From Chloroflexota bacterium (GTDB lineage Bacteria; Chloroflexota; Anaerolineae; Anaerolineales; Anaerolineaceae), in NCBI GenBank assembly GCA_004347695.1, contig SLTK01000009.1:130328-194327 (forward strand): DNA of 64,000 bases, in the 5' to 3' direction. The notes below the pieces were generated by a model, which was not told the DNA's origin, made no database searches, and saw only the letters and a program-made list of their open reading frames with translations. This document shows, piece by piece, positions 46,455-55,648 of this stretch (within the stretch, counting starts at the first letter, position 1; each line of letters begins with the position of its first letter). A program made the translations under genes and the position numbers.

Positions 46455-48170
46455 ATGAACTTACTCAAATCCTATCCCCCTTTGATTCCCAACATAATTC
46501 TTGCCAGCCTGGGCTTATTGTTGGCTGGCTGCTCGGTGCTGGCACAGCCCAATTTTGCCCCGGCAGGCCGGTTAAACAACACAGTTGAACTCCCGGCGGT
46601 AGTGGAGTTAACTGCGACGCCCTTCCAACCGCTGCCGACAGCAACCGTCACGCCGACACCGTCCAGCATCCGGGTCTGGCTGCCAGAGTGGGTTCCGACC
46701 GGAATCGCAGCCGCTGAACAGCTGCCGGCCCCATTCGTTCTTGCAAATAGCGCTGATCCCGCAGATATCCATCTGGCGATTCGAGAAGATATTGCTGCGG
46801 TTGACGCGGATTTTAGTTGGGTGTATGCACTGGTTGCTCCGTTCCCAACTTTAACAGATGGCATTTCAATTGACGAGTTGCAACGGATTTGGAGCGGTAC
46901 AGGCGATTTTCCGCAGCAAATATTGCTGGATGAGTCAACTCTGGCGATCTTCCGCCAGGTTTGGGGAGAACCAAGCCCGCAGAAAATTCGTGTAGTCAAT
47001 TCGGATGACCTTTTGGGAACCGCCTGGTCAGAAAAATTCAACTGGGGGATTGTACCTTTCGAAGAAATTGCCCCACGTTGGAAAGTAATCAGGATCGGCG
47101 GGCTTTCGCCCTTCGACCGCGGCCTGGACTTATCTACTTACCCCCTTGCAGTGAAATTTAGCTGGGTGGGGCAAACTTCAACCGGTCAGGCAACGATCAG
47201 CGAGTTGCGAAATGCGGGATTTGCAAGCACCAACCGCGATGAAGGTAAGCTCACCCGCGTGCTGCTGACCGGTGTAACCGCCCTGGTCCGCTCAACGGCG
47301 GAGCGCATGGAGACCATGGGCATCGATTACCCGATCGGAGATATCCTGCCCTGGCTGCTGGATGCTGATTTCACGCACATCAGTAATGAAGTTTCATTCA
47401 ACGATCAATGCCCACCGGCTATACCGGTGCGTCTGGGAACGCGCTTCTGCAGCGCCCCGAAGTATGTCGAATTGCTGGAACAGATCGACGTCGAGATCGT
47501 TGAACTGACCGGTAACCATCTGGTTGATTATGGGCGTGAGGGGCTCTCCAAAACGTTAGAAATGTACCGTGACCGTGACATTTTGACCTACGGTGGCGGC
47601 GCAAACCTGAACGAGTCGCTGCAACCGCTGGTTATCGAACATAACGGCAACCGGATTGCCTTTTTGGGATGCAACCGGGCCGGCCCGCCAGGCGATTGGG
47701 CTACAGAAGACCAGCCCGGCTCAGCGCCATGCGACCTGGATCTTATGACTTCCCAAATCCAGAATTTTCTGGACGAAGGTATCCTGCCTATCGTAACCTT
47801 CCAGCATTATGAATTAGACGATACCATGCCCTCCCGTCAGGCTCAGCAGGAGATGCAGCAAATGGCTGAAGCCGGGGCAGTGATCGTCTCGGGATCGCAG
47901 GCGCATTTTCCACACGGTTTCGCCTTCTTTGGCGACAGCTTTGTGCATTACGGCCTTGGGAACCTATTTTTCGACCAGATGTATACTTTCAACCGCCGAG
48001 AGTTTCTCGACCGCCATATCTTCTATAATGGCCGTTACCTTGGTGTGGAAATTCTGACTGCTGAACTGGAGGATTTTGCCCGCCCACGGCCAATGACGGA
48101 GGATGAACGCACCCGCATGTTGACCACTTATTTTGAGGTCAGCGGCTGGCAGATCAACGATCAGGATTAA
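46455..48170 (+). CDS. CapA-like lipoprotein with binding-protein-like front half (copy 1)
   Basis: 571 residues. Lipobox LLAGC (Cys26) and a Thr/Pro linker. Residues of about 70-240 recall a phosphate-binding PstS-like half (FPTLTDGISIDELQRIWSGTG, FNWGIVPFEEIAPRWKVI). From about 265 on there is a CapA/PGA_cap metallophosphatase-type fold: LLTGVTALVRSTA, THISNEVSFND, VELTGNHLVDYGREG, FLGCNRAGPPGDW, VTFQHYEL, AVIVSGSQAHFPHG, and YGLGNLFFDQM. CapA proteins take part in poly-gamma-glutamate handling or act as secreted phosphoesterases. The gene is 2 nt before its paralogue. Confidence 0.85.
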   Translation: MNLLKSYPPLIPNIILASLGLLLAGCSVLAQPNFAPAGRLNNTVELPAVVELTATPFQPLPTATVTPTPSSIRVWLPEWVPTGIAAAEQLPAPFVLANSADPADIHLAIREDIAAVDADFSWVYALVAPFPTLTDGISIDELQRIWSGTGDFPQQILLDESTLAIFRQVWGEPSPQKIRVVNSDDLLGTAWSEKFNWGIVPFEEIAPRWKVIRIGGLSPFDRGLDLSTYPLAVKFSWVGQTSTGQATISELRNAGFASTNRDEGKLTRVLLTGVTALVRSTAERMETMGIDYPIGDILPWLLDADFTHISNEVSFNDQCPPAIPVRLGTRFCSAPKYVELLEQIDVEIVELTGNHLVDYGREGLSKTLEMYRDRDILTYGGGANLNESLQPLVIEHNGNRIAFLGCNRAGPPGDWATEDQPGSAPCDLDLMTSQIQNFLDEGILPIVTFQHYELDDTMPSRQAQQEMQQMAEAGAVIVSGSQAHFPHGFAFFGDSFVHYGLGNLFFDQMYTFNRREFLDRHIFYNGRYLGVEILTAELEDFARPRPMTEDERTRMLTTYFEVSGWQINDQD

Positions 48171-48172
48171 CG

Positions 48173-49858
48173 ATGCGAAAACTGATTTTCACCGGTCTTA
48201 TATTCATTTTTTTGTTAACCGCATGCTCCCAGAGGCCTGTCGAACCGACGGTGGCGGTTGAAGAGACTCTTGCGCCGACTGAGACGATAGCTGCACCACA
48301 ACCGGTCGACCCGACTGATATAGCAATACCGACAGCGACCGCTATTCCACTGCGAAGTTTGACAGTATGGACCGATCCTGCACTGCCGGCCATGCTGCTG
48401 GACCTGGTGAGTATGCTCCCGGCTTCTGCCAGCCCGGATGAGGCGGCTTTGAAATTGGGCTTGATGCAAGATCCTGCGGACGGCGTCGAGTGGATTTATG
48501 CGCTGGTAGTGCCTTTTTCTTCGCTGCTGGATGAAATGACTTTGGCTGACCTTGAGGGCGCCTGGCAGCGTTTGCAGGAACCTTCTCCAGTCATCTACCT
48601 TGAATCAGCCACGCTGAACGCTCTGGAGCCGCTCCTGGGCCTTCCTGGTGGCAATGTTCAGGTATTGCCAGCCGACGAGCTATTAGCCGCTGTCTGGGAC
48701 ACTCCGGACGCGCTGGCTTTGGTTCCATTTGAAGCCCTCGAGCCCCGCTGGAAAGTGATTGCCCTGGACGGGCAATCGCCGGTGCGCAATGATTTTCAGG
48801 CCACCGCCTACCCACTGAAAGCATATTACGGTTGGCAGGGTAAAGAGGAAGCTTTAGCCGCTTTGCAGATGGCTGTCGTGGATGGAGACTTCCCGCAGCT
48901 TATTTCCAATCGCGACCCCTCTCGCATGACAGTGTTGATCATGACCGGAGTGACCGCGCTGGTGCGCGCCACGGCGGTCAAAATGGAAGAAAAAGGCATG
49001 ACTTACCCGGGCGAGGCCGTTCGGGAATGGCTGGTCAATGCCGATCTGACGCATATCAGCAACGAGGTGTCTTTTTCGCCGGTTTGCCCGGACCCGGTCT
49101 CTTATCCTGGACCGCTCATATTTTGCAGCAAACCGGAATATATCGAATTGCTGGATGATGTCGGCACGGATGTTATCGAATTGACCGGCAATCACGGAGT
49201 GGATTGGGGCCGCGATGCGCTGGCCTACTCGCTGGATCTCTACCGCCAGCGCGGCTGGGCGTACTATGCCGCGGGCGAGGACATTTTCCAGGCGCGAGAG
49301 GCCGTCACAATCGAGCATAACGGCAATAAACTGGCGTTCATTGGCTGCAACCCGGCCGGGCCTGAGTTCATCTGGGCAACCGAAACGCAATCCGGGGTGG
49401 CGAATTGCGATTACCCATGGATGTGGGAGCGGATTCGTCAATTGACTACCGAAGGCTACCAGGTAATCGCCACGTTCCAGTATTTCGAGACCTACCGCCA
49501 TTATGTCGAACCGTTCGAGGAGCGCGATTTTCGCTCCATGGCGGATGCCGGCGCAGTGATCGTCAGTGGCAGCCAGGCGCACCATCCCATGGCGATGGAG
49601 TTTTACCGGGGTAGTTTCATTCACTACGGCCTGGGTAATCTGTTCTTCGATCAGATGCACAGGGGCGGACTGATTCCAGATGCAACTCGAAAAGAGTTCG
49701 TCGACCGCTATGTGTTTTATAATAATCGGCATATCTCTACCGAAATCCTCACCGCCATGCTGGAGGATTATGCCCGCCCGCGGCCTATGACTGCTGCGGA
49801 ACGCTATGATTTTTTGACCGAGATTTTCGCAGTCACCCGCTGGGGCGACGTGCCATAA
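48173..49858 (+). CDS. CapA-like lipoprotein with binding-protein-like front half (copy 2)
   Basis: 561 residues, a clear paralogue of the preceding gene with the same order: lipobox LLTAC (Cys18), linker, PstS-like part (FSSLLDEMTLADLEGAWQ, ALVPFEALEPRWKVIALDGQSP), then CapA motifs MTGVTALVRATAVKMEEKG, LTHISNEVSFSPVC, IELTGNHGVDWGRDAL, FIGCNPAGP, VIVSGSQAHHPMAM and HYGLGNLFFDQM. It arose by tandem duplication and has diverged considerably. The start is 2 nt after the first stop, so the two are coupled; a cyclase gene follows 22 nt later. Confidence 0.85.
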   Translation: MRKLIFTGLIFIFLLTACSQRPVEPTVAVEETLAPTETIAAPQPVDPTDIAIPTATAIPLRSLTVWTDPALPAMLLDLVSMLPASASPDEAALKLGLMQDPADGVEWIYALVVPFSSLLDEMTLADLEGAWQRLQEPSPVIYLESATLNALEPLLGLPGGNVQVLPADELLAAVWDTPDALALVPFEALEPRWKVIALDGQSPVRNDFQATAYPLKAYYGWQGKEEALAALQMAVVDGDFPQLISNRDPSRMTVLIMTGVTALVRATAVKMEEKGMTYPGEAVREWLVNADLTHISNEVSFSPVCPDPVSYPGPLIFCSKPEYIELLDDVGTDVIELTGNHGVDWGRDALAYSLDLYRQRGWAYYAAGEDIFQAREAVTIEHNGNKLAFIGCNPAGPEFIWATETQSGVANCDYPWMWERIRQLTTEGYQVIATFQYFETYRHYVEPFEERDFRSMADAGAVIVSGSQAHHPMAMEFYRGSFIHYGLGNLFFDQMHRGGLIPDATRKEFVDRYVFYNNRHISTEILTAMLEDYARPRPMTAAERYDFLTEIFAVTRWGDVP

Positions 49859-49880
49859 GGTTTCCCGAGGAGGACCAGAC

Positions 49881-50516
49881 ATGAGAATTCATGATATTTC
49901 ACTTACCGTAACACCAAAACTTCCCACCTGGCCCGGCGATCCCAAAGTTGAATTGAAGCGGGTGGAAAAAATCGAAGATGGCGCAAATGCTAATGTCTCC
50001 CACATGGCGATAGGCGTGCACACCGGGACGCACGTGGATGCCCCGTTTCATTTTCTCGCCGACGGCGCATCCGTCGAAACTCTACCGCTGGATGTGCTTT
50101 TTGGCGCGGCTCAGGTGATCGAGCTGGGGAGCGAAGTCGATTTGATTACTGCCGAAGTCATCGAATCCGCCAGTTTGATCCAGGGTGTCACCCGGGTGTT
50201 GTTCAAAACGCGCAATTCGCAATATTGGGCGCGCGGCGAGACAGAATTTCAGACCGGATTTGTCGGCATCTCTGCAGATGGAGCTGAGTTTCTGGTAAAG
50301 CAGGGCATTCAACTGGTGGGTATCGATTACCTGTCTATTGCGCCCTATAAACAGTCCAAACCGACTCACCAGATCTTGTTAAAAGCAAAAATTGTGATAT
50401 TGGAAGGTGTAAACCTCAGCCAGATTAAGGCTGGAGTGTATCAATTGGCATGCCTGCCGCTCAAGTTAGGCGGTTCGGACGGCGCCCCGGCGCGTACTGT
50501 TCTGATCGAACAGTAA
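49881..50516 (+). CDS. Cyclase-family metal hydrolase (KynB-like)
   Basis: 211 residues with the metal motif His47-TGT-His51-VD-APFHF of the cyclase / arylformamidase superfamily, plus IGVHTGT and LVGIDYLSIAPY. Known relatives hydrolyse N-formylkynurenine or act as isatin hydrolases; which applies here is unknown, and no other kynurenine-pathway gene is in the window. Strong GAGGAGGA upstream. It likely shares the transcript of the CapA pair. Confidence 0.88.
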   Translation: MRIHDISLTVTPKLPTWPGDPKVELKRVEKIEDGANANVSHMAIGVHTGTHVDAPFHFLADGASVETLPLDVLFGAAQVIELGSEVDLITAEVIESASLIQGVTRVLFKTRNSQYWARGETEFQTGFVGISADGAEFLVKQGIQLVGIDYLSIAPYKQSKPTHQILLKAKIVILEGVNLSQIKAGVYQLACLPLKLGGSDGAPARTVLIEQ

Positions 50517-50536
50517 TAACGGACGGTTATCCGCGT

Positions 50537-51316
50537 TTAGCCGCGGGTCAACAGTGTCAAACCGCCGTCCACCACGATAACCTGGCCGCGGATCATCGCA
50601 GCGTCAGGTGAACAGAGAAAGGCGACTACCCCGGCCACATCTTCGGGCTGTACCAGACGACCAGCGGGAGTGTTGGCGACGGCTCGGTTGAGGACTTCGG
50701 GGTCAGAGAGCGATGCGAAATGTCTCAGCGCATCTGTCTCGACGATCGACGGCGAGACGGCGTTCACCACAATGTTATCCGGCGCCAGTTCGACGGCCAG
50801 ATACCGTACCAGGGATTCCAGCGCGGCTTTGGATGCGCCGACCGCGACGTAATCAGGCAGGACGCGTTGCGAACCCGGGCTGGTGATTGCAATAATACTG
50901 CCTCCCCCGCGGGCTTTCATCAGTGGAACAGCGCTTTGGGCTGCAAATAGCAGCGCGCGCGCATTAACGTTCAGGGTGTGATCCCAGCCGGTTTCTTTTT
51001 GCAGCATGGCAGGGCGGTTGAAACCGGAAGCAGCGTTGCTGATAAAAATGTCCAGGCCGCCCAATTCCGCTTCTATTTGAGAAAACAGTCGCTGGATATC
51101 TTCAATTTTACCGACGTTGGCCCGAACCGTAAGCGCCCGGCGTCCCATCGATCGGGCAGCTTCGGCGGTTTCCTCAGCCGGGACCTGGTTACGCACGTAA
51201 TTGACGACAATATCCGCGCCCTGCTGCGCCAGGCGCAGCGAGATGGCTTTCCCGATGCCGCGCCCGCCGCCGGTGATCAAGACAACTTTACCAAGAAGGG
51301 GCAAAGGATGGGTCAA
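50537..51316 (-). CDS. fabL: SDR, FabL-like enoyl-ACP reductase
   Basis: 259 residues. Rossmann TGGGRGIG (15-22), NAASGFNRPAMLQKETGWDHTLNVNA, ARALLFAAQSA, GSIIAITSPGSQRV, Tyr156-x6-Lys163 (YVAVGASK), LVRYLAVELAPDNIVVNAVSPS, MIRGQVIVVDGG. The region from NAASG to the C-terminus agrees closely in pattern with Bacillus FabL (enoyl-ACP reductase III), which reduces trans-2-enoyl-ACP in fatty-acid synthesis with NADPH. A general SDR is possible. It overlaps the DUF309 gene by 4 nt (ATGA). Confidence 0.75.
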   Translation of the reverse strand: MTHPLPLLGKVVLITGGGRGIGKAISLRLAQQGADIVVNYVRNQVPAEETAEAARSMGRRALTVRANVGKIEDIQRLFSQIEAELGGLDIFISNAASGFNRPAMLQKETGWDHTLNVNARALLFAAQSAVPLMKARGGGSIIAITSPGSQRVLPDYVAVGASKAALESLVRYLAVELAPDNIVVNAVSPSIVETDALRHFASLSDPEVLNRAVANTPAGRLVQPEDVAGVVAFLCSPDAAMIRGQVIVVDGGLTLLTRG

Positions 51317-51768
51317 GGTGTTTGACCCTCTACCGGAGGTGAAAAGCGGATCGGACGCAGGTAGGACCGATCAAATCGGCTGATGCCGTTCGGTCCAAGC
51401 CGGGCAAGTTCATCGTACACTTCCTGACAGTTGTGGCGCAAGCTGCCAACATCCACGCCCCGGCAATAAGCGGGAAAAGGCTCCAACCAGGGCATGCAGC
51501 GATGGTATACCTTGATTGCACCGCGAAAGTTTTGTTGGAGGATGTGGTGGTACATGACCGCCACCTGCAAAATACCGCGGTATAAATCGCGGATGGTGCT
51601 GTTATCCTCACGCCAGGCGAGTTCGAGCGCTTCATGAGCCTCGAAATATTCTCCGGCATTGAAGAGGTTCAACCCAATTAAAGCCTGGGGATGAAAAACA
51701 CCGTGGTCACAGGCAACACAGTGCGCCTTGCTATTACCAGTAAATGAGTTCTGCCGGGATGATGGCAT
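51313..51768 (-). CDS. DUF309 protein
   Basis: 151 residues with the DUF309 signature GLNLFNAGEYFEAHEALELAW followed by RDLYRGILQVAVMYHHILQQNFRGAIKVYHR. A small helical protein family of unknown activity. ATG with AGGAAACTT upstream. Its last 4 nt overlap the FabL-like start, so co-translation is likely. Confidence 0.88.
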   Translation of the reverse strand: MPSSRQNSFTGNSKAHCVACDHGVFHPQALIGLNLFNAGEYFEAHEALELAWREDNSTIRDLYRGILQVAVMYHHILQQNFRGAIKVYHRCMPWLEPFPAYCRGVDVGSLRHNCQEVYDELARLGPNGISRFDRSYLRPIRFSPPVEGQTP

Positions 51769-51899
51769 AAGTTTCCTGCATTCAAGGATGCGGCGATTAT
51801 AGCACAGGCATCCCTTTGCCTTAAGAAACAGGTCACACCAAAGGTTTTATGATAGGATTCCTATACATCTTTCGAAATAGTCGCTCGCCCCGAGGATTT

Positions 51900-53249
51900 A
51901 TGTCTCCCATCCAAGACGATGAAATATTACCGCTTTCGCTGGAACATAGTTTTTGGACCTGGTCTGCCCAGGGCAAGGTCAGTCCCATCCCGGTAACCCG
52001 CGCTAAGGGCGTTTATTTTTGGGACGCCAACGGCAAACGCTATTTGGATTTCAATTCCATGACGATGTGCGTCAACATCGGTCACGGCGACGAACGGGTG
52101 ATCGAGGCGATGGCGCAGCAGTTGCGTGACCTGCCCTTTGCTGCTCCGGGTATGGCAACCCGTGCCCGGGCGGAACTGGGCCAGCTTCTGGCCGAGATAA
52201 CGCCCCCAGGTCTGACCAAGTTTCTTTACACGCTGGGCGGCGCGGACGCCAATGAGAATGCGGTCAAACTGGCGCGGGGGTACACCGGCCGGCACAAGAT
52301 TTTGACACGCTACCGCAGTTACCACGGCGCAACCGCCGGGGCCATGGCGCTGACAGGCGACCCTCGCCGCACAGCCTGGGAGCCAGATCTGATGCCGGGT
52401 GTGGTGCATTTTCTCGACCCCTACAACTACCGATCGACCTTTCATCGAGGTAAACCAGAAATCAGCGAAGCGGAATTTGCGCGCGATTATCTTAATCACC
52501 TGGAAGAAATCATTCAATACGAGAACCCGAATACTATTGCCGCTATTTTGATGGAGACTGTGACCGGCACCAACGGCGTCATCATCCCGCCGGAGGGTTA
52601 CATGCAGGGCGTGCGCTCAATTTGTGACCGCTACGGGATTGTCATGATCAGCGACGAAGTGATGAGCGGCTTTGGGCGTTCGGGCGAGTGGTTTGCCGTA
52701 AATCACTGGAATGTCATCCCGGATATGATCACCATGGCCAAGGGATTGACGTCTGCTTACGCACCGCTGGGTTGCGTGGCTATGAAACCTGAAATAGCGG
52801 CTGCGTTCGATGACCGGGTCTATGAAGGCGGTTTGACCTTCAACGCGCATCCCGTGTCGCTGGCAGCCGCAATCGCCAATATTCGCGTCATGCAGACGGA
52901 TGGCTTGATTGAAAAAGCACGCGAGAGCGGAAAAGTGATGGCGGATATGCTGGTAGAACTTGTCGACCGGCATCCTTCAGTCGGCGAAGTGCGCTCGATT
53001 GGGCTTTTTGGCATCATCGAGCTGGTCAAAAACAAAGCCACCCGCGAACCGCTTTCTCCCTGGAATGAAACCAACGCCACCATGACTGCGGTCAAAAAAT
53101 ACCTGCTCGATCATGGCGTGTTCTTGTCCATCCACTGGCACACCATTCTGCTGCTGCCGCCATTGATCATTACCCCTGAGCAGCTGGCGGAAGGATTTGC
53201 CGCGATCGATCAGGCGTTGGAAATTGCGGATAGGGCAGTTGTATCGTGA
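51900..53249 (+). CDS. Class III PLP aminotransferase (taurine/omega-amino-acid type)
   Basis: 449 residues. WDANGKRYLDFNSMTMCVNIGHGDERV, LYTLGGADANENAVKLARGYTGRHKI, SYHGATAGAMALTGDPRR, ISDEVMSGFGRSGEWF, and MITMAKGLTSAYAPLG with the PLP lysine. The GADANE and SDEVMSGFGRSG patterns lean to taurine:pyruvate or beta-alanine-type omega-aminotransferases. The ATG at 51900 with GAGGA just upstream is preferred over 51849. trxB follows 60 nt later. Confidence 0.88.
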   Translation: MSPIQDDEILPLSLEHSFWTWSAQGKVSPIPVTRAKGVYFWDANGKRYLDFNSMTMCVNIGHGDERVIEAMAQQLRDLPFAAPGMATRARAELGQLLAEITPPGLTKFLYTLGGADANENAVKLARGYTGRHKILTRYRSYHGATAGAMALTGDPRRTAWEPDLMPGVVHFLDPYNYRSTFHRGKPEISEAEFARDYLNHLEEIIQYENPNTIAAILMETVTGTNGVIIPPEGYMQGVRSICDRYGIVMISDEVMSGFGRSGEWFAVNHWNVIPDMITMAKGLTSAYAPLGCVAMKPEIAAAFDDRVYEGGLTFNAHPVSLAAAIANIRVMQTDGLIEKARESGKVMADMLVELVDRHPSVGEVRSIGLFGIIELVKNKATREPLSPWNETNATMTAVKKYLLDHGVFLSIHWHTILLLPPLIITPEQLAEGFAAIDQALEIADRAVVS

Positions 53250-53309
53250 AACTTTTCCGGCGGCATTGCATCCTATTAATAGCCTAAAAACAATTATTGG
53301 AGAACACGC

Positions 53310-54299
53310 ATGGAGTTACAGTTAAATTTATCATCGTCTCAGGCAGATGCCGAGAAAAAAGTTGAAAAAGTGTTGGTACTGGGGGCTGGTCCGGCTGGAT
53401 TGTCCGCAGCGCTGTATGCTGCACGCGCGGAGTTGAACCCGCTGGTATTAATTGGTACTGAGTTGGGGGGGCAGGCTTCGCTGACGTTTACCATCGAAAA
53501 TTATCCCGGATTCCCGGATGGGGTCGGTGGGGCAGAACTGGGTGAATTATTCAAGAAACAGGCTGAACGCTTCGGCGCCCGGTTCGAATACGATATGGCA
53601 ACCGAGGTCGATTTTAGCCACCGACCGTTTGCTGTAAAGACCTATGGAAAGACAATTTTGGCGGAGACGGTGATCATCTCTACAGGAGCTGCCCCAAATC
53701 ACCTGAACATTCCGGGTGAAAACAAGTTGACCGGGCGGGGCGTGTCCTATTGTGCTACCTGCGATGGCTGGTTCTTCAAAGAGAAAAAATTAGCGGTTAT
53801 TGGCGGCGGTGATAGTGCTCTGGAAGAGGCTTTATTCTTAACACGCTATGCGTCTTCGGTGACCATCATCCACCGGCGGGATGAATTACGCGCGGGCGCG
53901 ATTTTGCAGCGGCGCGCGAAGGAAAATCCGAAGATCAGCTTCGTTTGGAATACAGTGGCGGAAGAAATTATTGGCGAGAACGGCGTGGAAGGATTGAAAC
54001 TCCGCAACGTGGTTACCGATGAGGAATCCGTCTTTGCGGCTGATGGCGTCTTCATTTTTGTCGGCCACACGCCCAACACTCAACTCTTCAAGGGCCAGGT
54101 GGAAATGGACGAGAAGGGTTATATCAAGACCGACTTAACAATGAACACAAACGTCCCCGGCGTTTACGCTGCTGGCGAGGTGATGGACTCGCATTACCGC
54201 CAGGTGGTCACGTCGGCAGGGATGGGCGCCGCCGCCGCCATTCAGGCCGGGCGTTTTCTGGAAGAACACAGCCTTGAACAGGCTGTCGTCGAGAAATAA
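53310..54299 (+). CDS. trxB: Thioredoxin reductase
   Basis: 329 residues. FAD motif GAGPAGLSAALYAARA (25-40), GGQASLTFTIENYPGFPDG, redox-active Cys148-Ala-Thr-Cys151 in VSYCATCDGWFF, NADP motif AVIGGGDSALEEALFL, and VPGVYAAGEVMD. Reduces thioredoxin with NADPH. The GEV ending (where E. coli TrxB has GDV) is a small change in the FAD site. No thioredoxin gene is next to it. Terminator follows. Confidence 0.95.
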   Translation: MELQLNLSSSQADAEKKVEKVLVLGAGPAGLSAALYAARAELNPLVLIGTELGGQASLTFTIENYPGFPDGVGGAELGELFKKQAERFGARFEYDMATEVDFSHRPFAVKTYGKTILAETVIISTGAAPNHLNIPGENKLTGRGVSYCATCDGWFFKEKKLAVIGGGDSALEEALFLTRYASSVTIIHRRDELRAGAILQRRAKENPKISFVWNTVAEEIIGENGVEGLKLRNVVTDEESVFAADGVFIFVGHTPNTQLFKGQVEMDEKGYIKTDLTMNTNVPGVYAAGEVMDSHYRQVVTSAGMGAAAAIQAGRFLEEHSLEQAVVEK

Positions 54300-54322
54300 C
54301 GCCCGAGGTCACTTCGGATAAA

Positions 54323-54348
54323 AAATGCCGCTCAAAAGAGCGGCATTT
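54323..54348. terminator. Bidirectional terminator between trxB and the LysM gene
   Basis: Exact 11-bp arms aaatgccgctc / gagcggcattt with a 4-nt AAAA loop. A-rich upstream and T-rich downstream flanks allow use from both convergent genes. Confidence 0.85.
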
Positions 54349-54365
54349 CTGTTGTTATTTAGCGT

Positions 54366-55529
54366 TTAAGGGGTGGGGGTGGTTGCAGCACCGCCGGTGC
54401 TCCACCAGGCAAAAGTACGGGCTGCGCTGGCAGCACCGGACGGTTCGTAGATCGGTTTGCCGTCGATGGCAGAGCCAACTTGGCGAACGGGGATCACAAA
54501 CCATTTGAGCAGATGCGGCATGGTGTCGGTGGGACGGAAGGACACGGGAACGATGAATTTGGTGTCCGAAACATATTCGGTCAGCTTGCGCCCCTTGCCT
54601 TCGGTGATATCTTCTATTGTCACTGCGTAGGCCTCATTCTGACGTAACGTGCCGACTGCAGCCCATTGAAGGGTAATGCTGTCATTGGCGGCAGTGAAAA
54701 CTGCGCCGTCTGCCGGCAGCAGCAAGTTGGGGGCAGCATACGGCGGCGGATTGGTGGGGGTCGGTGTTGGACCAGCGGTTGGCAGGCGTTCGCACAAAGG
54801 AATGATCAACGGCATGCCTTCGTACACGACATCCGATGCCAGACCGTTGTAATTCTGGATCGCCTGCATGGAGACATTGTAATTGGCAGCAATTTGGAAC
54901 AGCGTGTCGTTCGGCTGAACCATGTACTCGACCTTATCACAGGCGGTATCGGTGGCTTCGGCGGCACTTAATGTCTGGGTGGGGGCTGGGGAAGCCGTCG
55001 GAGTAGGCTGCGGGATGAGCAGTTTTTGGCCAAGCGACAGCGTGTCGCAGGCTGCCGACAGGTTGTTCATCGTGATGATGCTGTTGACCGATACATTGTA
55101 GCGCGATGCAAGGACGATGCAGTTATCATTAAGCGCGATGGTAATTTCAATGGGGGGTAGCGGCGTCCAGGTGGCTTCGATGGTGGGAGTTGAGGTAGCC
55201 GTCGGTGTCATCGTGACGGTTGGCGTCTGGGTTAAAGTTGCAGTAGCGGTGGGTTCAATCACCTGGCCGGAGCCGCGAAGCACGCCAAAAACCGTCCCGG
55301 CGCCGATTGCCAGAATCAGCAGAATCAAACCAATCGCGATGGGCAGCGAGAGGGTGACTTCGGGAAGTTTAGGGCTATGTACCGAGGCAGCGGCAGTCGG
55401 TTTTTTTTCTTTGCTTTCCCCGACCGTGAAGGAGCGTCCGCAGACCAGACAACGGGTGGCATTTTCAGCTAAGCGAGTGCCACAAGTAGGACAAATTTTG
55501 GTTTTTTGTGAGGTATCTTCTGGGCTCAT
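54366..55529 (-). CDS. Membrane protein with zinc ribbon and two LysM-like domains
   Basis: 387 residues. A cytosolic zinc ribbon CPTCG...CLVCG (Cys positions about 14-33), a transmembrane helix (about 65-88), a long Thr/Pro linker, and two LysM domains outside: CIVLASRYNVSVNSIITMNN...QKLLIP and YMVQPNDTLFQIAANYNVSMQAIQNYNG...MPLIIP, the second standard and the first weaker. A C-terminal beta-rich domain (about 265-387) follows. LysM repeats bind peptidoglycan, so the protein links the cell wall to a cytosolic ribbon. The ATG at 55529 is taken. Confidence 0.85.
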   Translation of the reverse strand: MSPEDTSQKTKICPTCGTRLAENATRCLVCGRSFTVGESKEKKPTAAASVHSPKLPEVTLSLPIAIGLILLILAIGAGTVFGVLRGSGQVIEPTATATLTQTPTVTMTPTATSTPTIEATWTPLPPIEITIALNDNCIVLASRYNVSVNSIITMNNLSAACDTLSLGQKLLIPQPTPTASPAPTQTLSAAEATDTACDKVEYMVQPNDTLFQIAANYNVSMQAIQNYNGLASDVVYEGMPLIIPLCERLPTAGPTPTPTNPPPYAAPNLLLPADGAVFTAANDSITLQWAAVGTLRQNEAYAVTIEDITEGKGRKLTEYVSDTKFIVPVSFRPTDTMPHLLKWFVIPVRQVGSAIDGKPIYEPSGAASAARTFAWWSTGGAATTPTP

Positions 55530-55648
55530 AAGCTTTATCAATAGTGAACCGGGGTACTACCCCCGGCGCGCAAATTATAACATACTAGAATTTCGTCAAG
55601 GGATTTGGTGGTTTTGCCCCTCAGTCTGGTTTGTGTTATGCTACGAAT

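Noticed and set aside
48173..49858. Second CapA gene as an assembly duplicate
   Set aside because: The two copies differ at many positions and in length, so it is an old duplication, not an artefact.
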